Shown in pieces: positions 10,401 through 22,300 of a stretch of DNA of 64,000 bases. The stretch covers positions 147,429-211,428 of the forward strand of contig PCDI01000015.1 of NCBI GenBank assembly GCA_002778195.1. The letters run 5' to 3'. This DNA is from Raffaelea ambrosiae. Lineage: Eukaryota > Ascomycota > Sordariomycetes > Ophiostomatales > Ophiostomataceae. A model generated the notes under the pieces. The model was given only the letters and a program-made list of their open reading frames with translations, made no database searches and had not been told where the DNA came from. Each line of letters starts with the position of its first letter. The first letter of the stretch is position 1. The translations under genes were made by a program, and so were the position numbers.

Positions 10401-12755
10401 GAAACTACGCAATGTGGCCATCTACTTTGGCCTCCAGCTTGCCTGGGCCGCACTCGGCAACTTTCCTAGTATGTTTGTCATATGTCCTATTCATAGTTCA
10501 TCTCCCTCTTTTATTTTATTTTATTTTATATATAGTCCTAACAAAGCACAGCTGTCTGGCTCCAGTGGTGGTCCAATGCCATGGATGGACCGAACCCGCG
10601 AAACGGTTATTACTTTGGAGGCTACACAGGCCTGCAGTTTGGCTACCTTGTTGTCCTATGCCTGCTCTGCGCGTCGGTACCACCATGTCCCTACCCATTC
10701 ACACGCATCCTAATTCTGACCACATCTTCCTCACAGCCAAGTGCTTTTGAACATGCAAGTCGTGTCGGGCAAGAAACTTCACTCGGTTCTTCTCACGGCA
10801 GCGATTGGGTATGCCCCCTCGTCTACGAACCGAAAAGGGAGAAACCATCCTTTAACAATACCATAGGGCGCCCATGTCATTTTTCAGCGTGACAGACACC
10901 GGAAGCTTGCTCAACATGTACGGTGATTTGTGCCTCCCTCCATTGCTAAGAATCGTATCTTGGGCTTCTTGTCTAACCCACCCTCTTCAGCTTCAGTCAA
11001 GACCTGCAAATCCTCGACTCTGAACTGCCTTTTGCCTTGCAAAACACCGTTGCCAGTAAGCCTCCTGGGTTTCCGGCCCAAACCACTCAGCGAGACACTT
11101 GTGCTGATCCACATCCTCCCCAGGCGCACTTGCCTCTCTGGCACAGGCTGTTCTTTTGATTCTTGCCTCGTACTGGATGGCCCTCACGTATCCCTTCCTC
11201 ATTGCCGCCTTCTACCTTGTCCAGCGCTTTTACCTCCGCACGTCTCGCCAGCTGCGGCTCCTTGACCTCGAAGCCAAGAGCCCCTTGTAGTAAGTAGCAA
11301 AAAAAAAAGAAGAAAAGAAGATTCAATTCTATAAAATTCGTACGTATACTTATACTTTTTTCTTTTTTAAGCACCACCTTTTTGGAGTCCCTCGACGGCC
11401 TCGCCACCATTCGCGCCTTTGGCTGGCAAGACGACTTTGTCCGGGTCAACCTCCACCTGCTCGACCAGTCCCAGAAGCCGTTCTACCTCTTGTATTGCGT
11501 CCAGCGGTGGCTCACGCTGGTGCTCGACCTGGTCGTGGCCGGCCTAGCCGTCGTGCTCATGGCCCTCTCGACGCAGCTGCGCGGCAGCAACCCGAGTGGC
11601 TTCACGGCCGTCAGCTTGTTCAACCTGGCCAACCTGGCGCAGACCATGACCACGACGGTCACCACGTGGACACTCACGGAGGTGGCCATGGGTGCCGTGG
11701 CCCGGATCAAAACGTTCCAAGAGGAGACGCCTTCGGAACGGTCGACGACGACACCGTCGCCGTCGTTGTCCGGTCGGGACGAGGAGGAGACCAGAGCCCA
11801 CAGCCGTGATCGTGTCTCTGGAGGAGGAGGATCACCAACACCACCACCCAAAGACTGGCCGACATCTGGAAACATAGAGTTCCGGGACGTCACTGCCTAT
11901 TACAAAGACAACACCGCCAAGGCTTTGGATCAGCTCTCTTTGAGCATCCAAGGCGGCGAGAAAATGGGCATCTGTGGACGATCGGGGAGGTCAGTACTCT
12001 CGTATTTTCTTTTTGTCCTGTTTTTTGGATTGCTTCACATACTCACAACCAGTACACACAAACAGTGGAAAGAACACATTCGTCCAAGCCCTGTTCCGCA
12101 TGATCGACGTGGCTGAGGGTGCCATCGTCATTGATGGGGTGGACATTGCCTCGATCCCGCGCGAGTCTCTACGCGAACAGCTCAACGCCATCCCGCAAGA
12201 ACCGTTCTTTTTGCCGGGGACGTTTCGCGACAATGTCGATCTGGGCAGGACAGCCTCGGACGACAACATTCAGACCGCTCTGCAAAAGGTCGGCCTGTGG
12301 GCGACGGTCACGGCGGCTGGCGGGCTCGACAGTCCCATGTCGGTGGATATGCTCTCCCACGGCCAGAGACAGATGTTCTGTCTGGCCCGGGCCATCCTGC
12401 GCCACTCCAAAGTTGTTGTTCTCGATGAGGCCACGTCGAGGTACTTTTTTTCTTCTTTTCTTTTTCTCCCTACATTTCTTTCAAGCCCATACTAACACGA
12501 TTGTTTCACAGCGTCGACATCGACACAGACCGGACAATGCAGGCCATCATCCGCAGCGCGTTTGCCGATGCCACTGTCGTGGCCGTGGCACACAGGCTGA
12601 ACACCATTCTGGACTTTGACCGCATTGCCGTGCTGGACAAGGGCCGTCTCATTGAGCTCGACACGCCGGCTGCTCTCCTGGCCCGAGACTCTGTTTTCAA
12701 GGAACTGTACGAGATGTTTGAGAAGGAGGAGAAAGACGAAGAAGAAGAGCATTGA
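7421..12755 (+). CDS. ABC transporter, ABCC (MRP-like) subfamily
   Basis: Twelve exons give 1516 residues: 7421-8228, 8291-8517, 8590-8869, 8945-10468, 10552-10672, 10737-10808, 10867-10917, 10991-11055, 11124-11289, 11372-11989, 12066-12440, 12512-12755. All phases match. The order is an N-terminal membrane domain, TMD1, NBD1 (Walker A GPAGSGKST near residue 668, signature LSGGQKQR near 760, Walker B LLLDD with Asp in place of the catalytic Glu), TMD2 (SFFSVTDTGSLLN, LESLDGLATIRAFGW) and NBD2 (signature LSHGQRQ, Walker B VVLDEATS). NBD2 Walker A reads GRSGSGKNT, with Asn1314 where Ser or Thr normally binds Mg. This is a full-size ATP-driven exporter of the plasma or vacuolar membrane; the substrate is unknown. 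The fifth donor (GTCGGT, 10673) is weak. Exon 1 encodes a triple Arg-Leu-Ala repeat. Confidence 0.9.
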
Positions 12756-13790
12756 AATGGGTGGAAACACTGAGCCAGATGCGAGTCGTGGCCATATATA
12801 CCTCTCTCCAGAACACAATTTGATTTATATAAAACCGGTTAACCTATGCGTTGTTGGTAAAAGTTTGGAGCAAGAAGACGTGCCCCATGAAAACCAGCCT
12901 GCAGCCCGAAACAAGCAGCTATGCTTCCCCCCCCCAAAAGAAAGCAAATGCCGGCCAAAAAACACAAAAATAAAATAAAATAAAACCGTGGATTCACTGC
13001 AGGACCGAGGAGCATGTAACCATAACAGTCACATCTTGTTTTTTTTTTCGGGTTGTGTCGTCTCTGGGTTTTCGGGGCTTACCTCACCCAAGGTGTCGGT
13101 TTTCGGGCTTTCGGGGCTTGGCTTGCCCGAGGTGTAAGTCGTAAGCGCCGGCCCAATCACCGCCGCTAGTGAACCACATTTATGTCCTGCTACGCCTCCA
13201 CCAACAACCACACACCATACACAACACACACACACACACATATAAACGCAGCCATGTATTCTTGGTTGCCTTGCAGCGGCCAACTCGCCGTCATGCGTAT
13301 GGGCATGCCTGTGTCAGCCACTCGGTCGGGAACACAAACTGCACATGGTACCAGAGGGGAGCTGGCCAAGCCTTCCAACCTTGCTCGACCGTTGCCCATT
13401 GTTCGACCGAATTTCGTCCGCCGGAAGACTTGTTCCCTACGGCATGGCCTGCTTTCAGTTTTGTACAGGACAACCAGAAGTACACGGAATCCTGTTTGTG
13501 CGTGTGCTTCTTTTGTGTGAGGAATCCCATTTCCTGGTTCCAATGAGAGCGAAGTGTGATTTAGGCTTAGTTATATATAAAACCGGGAAAGGTTCAGAAA
13601 GACTCCCGTCTCTCCAAGAAGGAATAAAAAAAAAAGAATGAAAAACGATCCTCTCACTTGCACACACGACTTGTCTCTCCAATTCGTCTCCAATTTCATC
13701 CCCGAGAACATTTATCCTGCCTCTACCAAAATCAAACACAACTTTCGGTTCCCGAACAAATTGTGCCCGCCCCCTCTTTCCTCCACAACC
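12756..13790. other. Intergenic region
   Basis: The 3' flank of the ABC gene and promoter of the oxidoreductase gene. It holds an imperfect direct repeat (13069-13136) and a CA microsatellite (about 13218-13242). A CT-rich leader with an ACAACC context lies just before the ATG at 13791. No further gene is recognised. Confidence 0.6.
13069..13136. repeat. Imperfect direct repeat, two units of about 30 bp
   Basis: TTTTCGGGGCTT followed by GGTGT at fixed distance, then CTTTCGGGGCTT followed by GGTGT, about 38 bp apart. The units differ at several positions, so they are old or constrained. Confidence 0.6.
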
Positions 13791-14864
13791 ATGGCTTCTC
13801 GGCAACCATGCAAAGAAATCAACCGCGCAGCCATCGTCCCCGCTCTCGGCCAGGACCTTGTCCTCATTGACCGCGACGTGCCCGCCAAGATTGGCCCCAG
13901 GGACGTCCTCGTCCGCAACCGCGTCGTCGCCATCAACCCCATTGATGGCAAGCGCCAGATCCTAGGCTTCTTCATATCCAAGTTTCCCGTTATCCTTGGC
14001 AACGACATTGCCGGCACCGTCGTATCTGTTGGCGCCGACGTGCCCCCCGCCATTGCCCAGCCGGGCGACCGCGTGCTGGCCATGCTCGATGGGTACGCCA
14101 ACAACGATGACGACCGCAGCGCGTTCCAGACGTACAGCGTGGCGCCCAGCTCGGCCGTCACCAAGCTGCCCGACAATGTAACGTTTCACGGGGCATCCAC
14201 GCTGCCCTCAGCGGCCACCACGGCCGCCATGATCCTCTTTGACGGGCTGGGGATTCCCCTACCGACGCAAGAGATCAAGACAGTCGAGTCGCCGCCCATC
14301 CTACTCGTCTGGGGCGGGTCGTCGTCTGTGGGTACCTTTACCATTCAGCTGGCCCGCCTGGCCGGGTTGACCGTCTATGCGACGGCCAGCCCGCGGCACC
14401 ACGCCTACCTCAAGGAGGTGGGTGCCAGCGTTGTGGTGGACTACCACAACCCTGCAGAGGCCGTGAAGCAGCTGTTGGAGGCAGCCCAGAAGGCCGGCCA
14501 CCGCATCGCTTTCGCCCTGGACACACAGGGTACAGAGGACACGTTCCGGAGCACTGTTGAGACCCTAGAAAAGTCAGCGGACTCTCCGAGCCCCAAGTTG
14601 GCACACATCAACCCGATGGCGCAGAAATTTGTTGGCGCCGAGAAGGTGGTCCACAAATTTATCAGTGGTGGGACGATGCATTCTCGGCGGCCGGATCTGA
14701 GCAAGTGGTTGTTCAACGACCATTTGACCAATTGGCTGGAGACCAGGACCATTGTGCCGGGTCGGTACCGGGTTATCGACGGCGGCCTCAGTGCTTTACA
14801 GATGGGTATCAGCGAGGTGAATAGGGGCGTGAGCGGCGAGAAGATTGTTGTGGAGGTGGCTTAA
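13791..14864 (+). CDS. MDR-family alcohol dehydrogenase-like oxidoreductase
   Basis: Intronless gene for 357 residues. The N-terminal GroES-like fold includes DVLVRNRVVAINPIDGK and GNDIAGTVVSVG. The Rossmann fold has the nucleotide motif VWGGSSSVGTFTIQLARLAG near residue 170, followed by the usual ATASPRH and DYHN segments. No structural zinc cysteines are seen, so it belongs with zinc-independent enoyl-reductase or quinone-oxidoreductase-like MDR enzymes, such as fungal trans-acting enoyl reductases and CipB-like proteins. An NADPH-dependent reduction of an unsaturated carbonyl is inferred. I chose 13791 because of its ACAACCATGG context and family N-terminus; 51 further codons are open upstream. 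No polyketide synthase is nearby. Confidence 0.85.
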   Translation: MASRQPCKEINRAAIVPALGQDLVLIDRDVPAKIGPRDVLVRNRVVAINPIDGKRQILGFFISKFPVILGNDIAGTVVSVGADVPPAIAQPGDRVLAMLDGYANNDDDRSAFQTYSVAPSSAVTKLPDNVTFHGASTLPSAATTAAMILFDGLGIPLPTQEIKTVESPPILLVWGGSSSVGTFTIQLARLAGLTVYATASPRHHAYLKEVGASVVVDYHNPAEAVKQLLEAAQKAGHRIAFALDTQGTEDTFRSTVETLEKSADSPSPKLAHINPMAQKFVGAEKVVHKFISGGTMHSRRPDLSKWLFNDHLTNWLETRTIVPGRYRVIDGGLSALQMGISEVNRGVSGEKIVVEVA

Positions 14865-15803
14865 GAAAATTGGGGTATTGCGAAGCTGTTTGTGTCAATT
14901 CCTTTGTAGAAGATTGGGCGATTCTTAGAAAGTGAGATATAACCGGGCACAGTGCTTCCTCGATTTGATTGTTTTCCTTTTCCTTCCAGTGAAATTAAAT
15001 GTCTGGCACACCCAGAGGGGAAGAGAAATGTGATTCTTTTTCTTCATTCGATTCGTGTGAGAAAGCTTGCCTGTTTGCTTCTCAACATCGCTCCAAAGTA
15101 AAATTCCCATATGCCATAATCATACAATGGACTTTTTGCATGCCAAAACAGGGGAGGGGTAGGGAATAAAATAAAATGTTGGGAGAAAAAGAAGTGAAAA
15201 GCCGAAGCAAACTGTGCTCTCGAGAAAAGAAAAACAAGAAGCACATGAGAAAAGAAAACACCTCTCCTTAAGGCCCTGAGGCGTTGTACCCCGTGTAAGA
15301 AGGTAGAAAGTAGAGGGAAAAACACCAGAAAGGTAGTAATACAACACAAAATGCCTGTCCCAAATGGCTGCCAAAAATAAATGGTGTATCCCAGAGTAAT
15401 CCGAGTCTCCTTCATCACTCCCGTTTTTTCTTTTGGCTGCGCCTCAAAAATACCATTTTATGCCCAACGTTAAGAAAATAGAAAGACATAATAAAAAACA
15501 CAAAACAGATCCCAGACCTCGCTAGACAACATCTTCGGAAGAAGACCCAGAAATGAAATGCTAGCCAAAAAAGGCCAAAAAGAAAACCAAAAAAAATGAG
15601 GCATGAGAGACATAACCCACAAGTCATATGTCCCTACCATGCCACAATGTCAATATATTCAAAAGAGAAGAGAAAGCGTTTTGTCCGCCCCAACTGTTGT
15701 TGTTGGTTTTGCAGATATAAATAACCTCCGTGTCAATTGCATGACCAACAGAAGCCTCTAGACGTGCGTGTGTTTAGGTCGTCTTGTTTGTTTCTTTGCC
15801 CAC
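14865..15803. other. Intergenic region between convergent genes
   Basis: A/T-rich 3' flanks of the oxidoreductase (plus) and the Zn2Cys6 regulator (minus). No gene or RNA recognised. Confidence 0.6.
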
Positions 15804-18800
15804 CTATCGTTTCAACATCGGCATGGCTTCGGGGTCGTAATCCCAGCTTCGTTTCAGGCCGCCCTCGTATACCCTGGCCACGGACTCTTGCCACATGGCA
15901 GGCGTAATGAACGACTGCTGTGTCTGGGCAGGGGCTGTGGTATATGCTGGCATCGAAACGGGTTGCAAACCCTGTGGAAGGCTTGCGTGAACGGCCTGTA
16001 TATCCTGAAGAGTCGGGATTTCGACGGAACCTGAAGACGAAGTTGCACTTAGAGGACTGGTCTGCGAGCTAGGCTGAGTGACTTGGGGCGTACCAAATGT
16101 CGTATTCCATTGGCTGGCAAACTGTGTTAGCAAAGATGTACCATTCACAAATGAGACTTCAGACAGGAGAAACGCACTCGAAGATCCTGTTGGGATTCCA
16201 CCCGGATACATCGCCCAAGGGGAGACTTTGCGGCACTACGGGTGGGGGCTGTGTGTTTGGCACAGAAGTGATCAAAGCCAGCGGAGTACCAGAGAGCGGC
16301 GGCTCAATATTCTTGACCGTGGATGCAGAAGCTGGGGCGACAGGCGAGATTGACTGGCTGACAAAACCAGCCGAGACCTGGCTTTGAGACAGGGCCGCGT
16401 CGATCCGCTGCTGCTGCTGCTGCTGTTGGAGGATCTGCTCGACCGACTGAGTTCGTGGAGCCTCGGGTCGGTATGCTGAGCCGCCGGGTGTTGTGCTGAG
16501 GCCAATCGACTGGTGGGGCGGGGTTGTGTGGGCTGAGGATGACGGTGCCGGGCTACCGTAGGGAAAGCTTGGCTTCAGAACAAAAGGCTTGCGGGTATCT
16601 GCAGAGAAAGCCTCGCGGATAGCATCGACCTGCTTCTGCATATCTGGCATCGGCCAAGCGTTCATACACTTTTCCAAAATCCGCATATGCCGTGTAAAGT
16701 ACTCGCGAGCATCGGAATTGAAATCGGGATCCGGGGATGTCAGCGCCACCTACACAGTTAGTTAGTACCTTACCTCAAGTAAATGAAAAAAAATAGAAAA
16801 GAACATTCTACAGGAGCCTAGATGGATAACGGATGACAGTATGTACCAGATGGATGAGAACGCAGGTGAGGACTGCATATATGGTGAAATTGACGCCGCG
16901 TTGCATATTCTGAAGACCATGGAGACCGTAGGATTGCAAAATAGCTTCTTCCAGGCGGCAGAGCAATTTTGCTGACGAGTAGCAGACCGTCATGTGGTGT
17001 TTCCAGCGTCCGTCGGGAGAGGATGGGCTGAGAAGCTGCAGCTGTGGCCTATGGAGCAGCAAAATGCTGAGGTAGTGGTAAGAGTGCATGTTACCGATAA
17101 ATGAAGAAGAAAGCCAAGGGGGGGATCCATCAGGCGGGAAAGTCACGGTCAAATCCGGTGGCAGCTCGTTGGGCCAGGCGTGAAGCAAGGGATTCATCTT
17201 GGTGAACTCAGGGTCGTTGCCCCAGTCCTTGTTTCTCTTGATGCGGGCGTAGATGAGGTTCATGCGGGACACGTTGGCGATGACGCGGGTGAGGTATACA
17301 AAGTTTCGAGATACTTGTAGCTCGGATTCGTCAATGCCGGGCGATGGGGAAGGTTCTCGGAGATCGACCGTGTCCTCCATGACCGAGAGATCAGTTCGGC
17401 CTGTTTATTTTTCAAGAGTTAGCCACTATATGCAGAAGAAATTCCAAAGCAGCGTGAACCAATAGTGCTGGAATTCGACGTCAGATCCTTCATTACCTTG
17501 GGGAGATCCAATCATGACTTCGCAAACGAAGCAGTTTTGCCAAATACGCGTTTTCATAAGGCACTCAGCCGGCGAGGAACCGCAAGAGATACCGGCCTGG
17601 TGGTCGGCGTAGTGCTCATTAAGCCCGAGGTCTTTGGCCATTTGCACACACTGTACGATGGCCATCCAGGACCGGTAGTAGTAGCCTCGCTTCGGGGCTG
17701 CTTCGCGAGCCTTGAGCATGACAAGCAAGGCTTGTAATGTGCTCAGTCGCGGCACATCCAAGAACGAGTCAGCATGCTCTGGTAGTATCAGGTTAGCTAA
17801 CAGTTCCCAAGGTATTTTTGGAAAGTTTATTATTTCAGGCTGAGATAGGATAGACTGTGTATTAAAATGCATGGCGTTACAGATAGGGAATCACGTACTC
17901 GTTGCAAGCGCAAGCCACTGCTGGCCCTGGGCTGGGTCGTCAGCAAGGCGTCCGCCAATGGCCAGCATAGCCTCGATGAGCAATGGCGAGATGGAGGATC
18001 TGTCAGTCCGCCATTGATGGAAGAAGGTGAGCCTGTCAAGAACGGGGACGTAAGGATGAACGTTGGCAAAGTAGAGGTCGAAATAGTGTTGTGTAGTGCT
18101 GTCGTCAGGCATGAGTTCTGGAGGTATGCGAATCTTCATGCCGGGTCCGGATACTAGCGGAGGCAAGGAGCTCTTGTACTCTTCTTCATCATCACCCACG
18201 GGGGCATGCTCGTTGGCCGATACACTTGCCAGCGCGCGGTTGTTTAGGTAGGGCGCAGTGCCGGCCTCGTTCATGCGAAGGTTGCCAAGCAGACTGGTCA
18301 GGTCGGCATTCGCAAAGACCTCATCGTTTGTGACATAGGCCGAGTCTCCTGGCGATTCAGCCGAGGCGGGTGGCAGACTGGGCGTGCTGTACACGTCTTG
18401 CTGGCTTGCATATGCGCTGTCCACAACCGACATGGAAGGCGGAACGGTGGTATAGTGGAGATTGGCGGCCTGCGGGTCCGTGTAGGGGACTTGTCCATAG
18501 AGGTTACCGGCGGGCACATGGCCTGTTGCTGTCCCCGGGTAGGCGACGGCTGATTGTGGCGCATACATGGCAGGCGGTTTGCCAATGTCGATGGGTGCGA
18601 CCGGGTCAAGCTGGTGCTGCTGGAAGTCGATGGTGGCGTTGTACAACGTGTGCTGCTGAAGCTGCGGTTGCGACTGGGGCTGCTGCTGCTGCTGTGGTGG
18701 TTGAGACTGTTGCTGTGGTTGGGTCTGGCCCTCGTATGTCTGTGAGTCGGACGACCCGTCGTAGCCTGTCGGCCGAACGCAGTTGAGCTTCAACCGCACG

Positions 18801-19360
18801 CAGGCTGAACAAGGCCAGGTGTTCGTCGTGGCGGCATCGCACCTGATCTTTCTTCTCCGGCAGCCTTCACAAGCTCGCATGACTGTGGTGCGCAGTGCGC
18901 CCAAACGTTAGCTCCCGTTGTTGTGCGACACGAACACACAGAAGCAGAGCACGGCACGGCCAGTCGGCTAGCTTCCTCACCTTTGAGCCTCTTGTGGCGG
19001 TTGTGCTCGTCAACGAAGACATAGTCTGTGCAATCAGTTAGATCGGACCAGTTGGGATGCAGGTAGGAAGCAGCCAGAAACAGGGGCGGTCTCGTGGGTC
19101 TTGCATGCAAGCGGATCCGTGTAAGGGCCAGGAAGCAAGTGCTCGCATGTTTGGTGGGATCTGGGAGCCTCCGCGATGCATTGCGCGCTCCGAATAGCTG
19201 GCTGGCTTAGCTGACTGGCTGCATACTCACTCTTCTGCTGGATCTCCCTTGGCTGCTCGTAGGCCGGCTGCGGGACGAAGGAGAAGGAGCTCATCTGCGA
19301 GCTCTGGGGCAGTAGCCGCCGCGAGCCGGGGTCGTTGCTGCTGGTGCTGTTGTTCGACAT
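15804..19360 (-). CDS. Zn2Cys6 transcription factor with fungal-specific TF domain
   Basis: Seven exons on the minus strand give 958 residues: 19360-19231, 19025-18981, 18882-17899, 17778-17497, 17400-16847, 16749-16178, 16113-15804. Phases match throughout. The binuclear zinc cluster is CEGCRRRKIRC plus CSACVRLKLNC, spaced CX2CX6CX9CX2CX6C. It is preceded by YVFVDEHNRHKRLK, encoded by a 45-nt exon. Gln-rich and Pro-rich linkers follow, then the fungal TF middle homology region (HYFDLYFANVHPYVPVLDRL, LDVPRLSTLQALLV, RGYYYRSW) and a Gln-rich tail. It is a nuclear DNA-binding regulator. The cluster signature resembles XlnR-like or EBR1-type regulators, from memory and without alignment. An unusually long upstream region suggests complex control. 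Confidence 0.88.
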
Positions 19361-22300
19361 GGCTCTGCAGAAATGCGGCTGCGCGCCAGCGTCGGCAAAG
19401 GGCCGGGGCTGGGGGGTAGGTCTGCAGGCTGGACTGAGGTGGGTGAGCGAGTGCGCGCTGAGGGAGACTTAATGCGCCGGCGAACTTGCGCGGGAAACGA
19501 CTTCTTTGCTGAGATCTACATCCACCCAAGGGTCCTCGTCGGACAGAGTCCCAGATCCTGGCAAAGAAGCCGTCGCGAGGGGAGGATTTGTCGTGTCGGA
19601 AGTGGCGTTCACGAGATATGTGTTGGGGAGAAAAAAGAAAGAAAGCAAATGGCGAGCGGATGAGACGTGGGAGTTGCAAAGAAGGCTCGCGCGAAGACGC
19701 AGGCGAATGGCAGAGGCGGCCAGTCAGCGGGCGGGCAGAGGTGGTGCGTTGCGGCTTTGAAGTAGTTAGGTAGCCAGAGCGGACCGGTCGAGTGTGTCTC
19801 TGATGGTGGAACAGAGTTAGCGTTTCTTGAAGAAGGGGGGGGGGGGGTCGTTTGGGGGGGTTGTTCCCTTTTCCTTCTTTTTCGCTTCTCTGGGTCTTGA
19901 TTTGCCCCCCCTGCTAGCTGCAGCTGACGAAGTGGACAGTAATCGGACAGAGTGTGTGCAGGCTGGCTCAAGCACAGTCTGTTTGTCAGTTGTTTGTACA
20001 CCGTACAGTTGTAGCAGGTGGCTACAGCGCAGCGGGAGACGAACGGTTGGAAGCGACGACGGCGGCGACGGCGGGTGCGGGAGTGCGAGGTTGAGCAAGA
20101 GGAGAAGAGGGGGTGTACCGGTAGTCGAGGAGGTGGGCAGGGGAGGGGTGGGAACATGTGAGGACGAGGGCGTGGGAGGGAGGGCGCAGAGCCGGGGGGG
20201 TTGGACGGGTGAGAATGGGTGAGCTGGGCAAGAGCTGGGCAGCATGGCCGACCATAGTCAAAAAGCGTGGTCGAGGCAAGCTAGCGAGGTCTGTGGGTAA
20301 AACCAACAGGAGTGGGCGAAAACGCCTGCGGGAGTGGCAAGTGAGATAATGCCACAGCACGCGGTCGCAGTGTCGCACCGTCGCCGTCGCATTGGCCTGC
20401 ACGTCGGGTGGCGGGCAGCGCTGTGCGAAAGGGGTTTTTTTTTTTTTTTGGTCTGGTTTGCTGTCTGGTTTGTTGTCTGGCTTGCTGTCTGGCGCTTCTG
20501 GCTTCCCGATTCTGCGCCAAGGGGGGCCAGTGCCGGGCCCAGTGCGTGCTGCAGCCTGGGCGTGCCGACTGGGAAATGCTTGCAACCGCACTCGGGGGGG
20601 ACTGTGCCTCGTAGACAGACTTAAACATGCCTAAACATGCAGGCTAGACATGCAGGCTACCTCCATACCCTCCCCAACGGTGCTCTAGCGTGCTCACCGC
20701 GATCGAACTGTGCCTGCGTCGGCCGGCTACAGCTGCGAACACAGCTTGGGGGAAATGGAAGTACCGTACAGGCCCCAAGACATATTTTGGGGCTCCGTGA
20801 GTCCGGGGGCCAGTAAGGACCACACACGATGTCTGTCCATCCAGCGTCCAAGGCTCTGTGACACTGGCATCGGCACCAGCCTGCAGATGTAGATGCTAGT
20901 GCGTGCAGCCCGCGTTCCGCGTATGCCGTCGACAATGCGAGACAGGGTTGCAGTGAAGTCCAGGCCACGGAAAGGGGAAGCAGAGACAAAGACGCAAAAT
21001 GTCCTCATGCCTTCACATGCAGCCGACAGCCAGACACCTCGTCCACGAGATCGGACACTGTCCGACAGTGCACACCGCATACTCGTCCGGCCTGCTCAAT
21101 CGCTCGGCCTTTCTGTGGAGAGTTCTGGCGGCCCTTCTCGAAGGGAGCGTGTTCGGTGTAAATGCTTTGTAACGAAATGCTTGCGTGTGTGTCTGTGTGC
21201 TTGGCTCGTGGGGGTCCAGCGTGGTCGTTGGTCTTGCTAGCGACTGAATGGGAAATGTTAAAAACGGGACACAGAATGCAACTGAGAGAGGGTGCCTGCC
21301 AACCACAAGTTGCCCCTCCAAGGCTAACGAGCAGCTAGCTGGTTGGGGCAGTGTGAACTGTACGAGGCCCAGTTGACAGCCCACTGGTGGGAACAAAGAC
21401 TCTGTGCACGGCTTCGGGTGGCCAAGCCGACATGCCGTAAGGCCAGCCAGTCGTTGGGTCGGTTGGTTTGCGAATACATAGTAATACCACCACTGCGTAC
21501 CAGGAGAGACAGCGGAGAGGGGAGGCGACGAATTCGAAGAAGGCTTTTCTAGAAGCAGAATGTAGAAGCCAAAAAGTGGCGATCTGCGATTCTTTTCGTC
21601 TGTCTGTCCTTTCGTCTCTCTGGTTCTGGTTGTCTGTTAGCTCTCCTCCCCTTCGTACTCTAATTTACGTAAAGAAGAACCGGTTGGGAAAGTGGGAAAA
21701 CAAGAGCATGCACGCGGGGGGAAGGTGCGACGCAGGTCTACGGAAGGCACGGACGAGAACAGACGAGAGGCAGGAAGGAGCGTAGGGGCGCGAAAGACCG
21801 CAAAATACAGAAAAGCCAGAAAAGCCAGAAAAGCCAGAAAAGCCAGAAAAGCCAGAAAAGCCAGAAAAGCCAGAAAATGCATCCTCGCAAATTGTGGACA
21901 ACAGGATTCCGGGAAGCAAGGCAAGGCTAGGCTGGGCCAACGACGGAATGTGTATTATCTTGCCATGTTGAGATGCACAACCCACGAGTCAGATAGTGTA
22001 CAAGCGAATCACTCGGTGGATCACAGTAGGGACTCCTCTGGTTTTAGGGGGCGATCTAATCACAAAGAAAAAAAAAAGGAAAGGAGAAAAAAAATCAGAG
22101 AACCCGCCATCGGCAGGTGGCGCCGCCTTTGCTCGCTACCACAACAAGATGGGCCCTACGGCACTGCCCTCGCACACGTGCAAATTACTTAGGACTGGCT
22201 CCTCCGCCAGCGACCCTCTGGCGCCTGTGGCCTGCATCAGTTCCCTGTTGGCTCGACTCGCTAACCAGTGTGGCTAACCACTTTAGCCCCAGGCTAGCCT

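Noticed and set aside
10673..10736. Frameshift or pseudogene in the ABC transporter between exons 5 and 6
   Set aside because: A GTCGGT donor at 10673 restores phase and expected sequence (LLCAQVLLNMQ). All twelve exons sum to an exact multiple of three.
21808..21870. CRISPR-like repeat array
   Set aside because: Units are 9 bp and contiguous without spacers; the organism is a fungus.
21692..22192. 166-codon plus-strand frame with Lys-Ala-Arg repeats
   Set aside because: The repeat is a 9-bp minisatellite that happens to stay open; flanking residues show no coding character.
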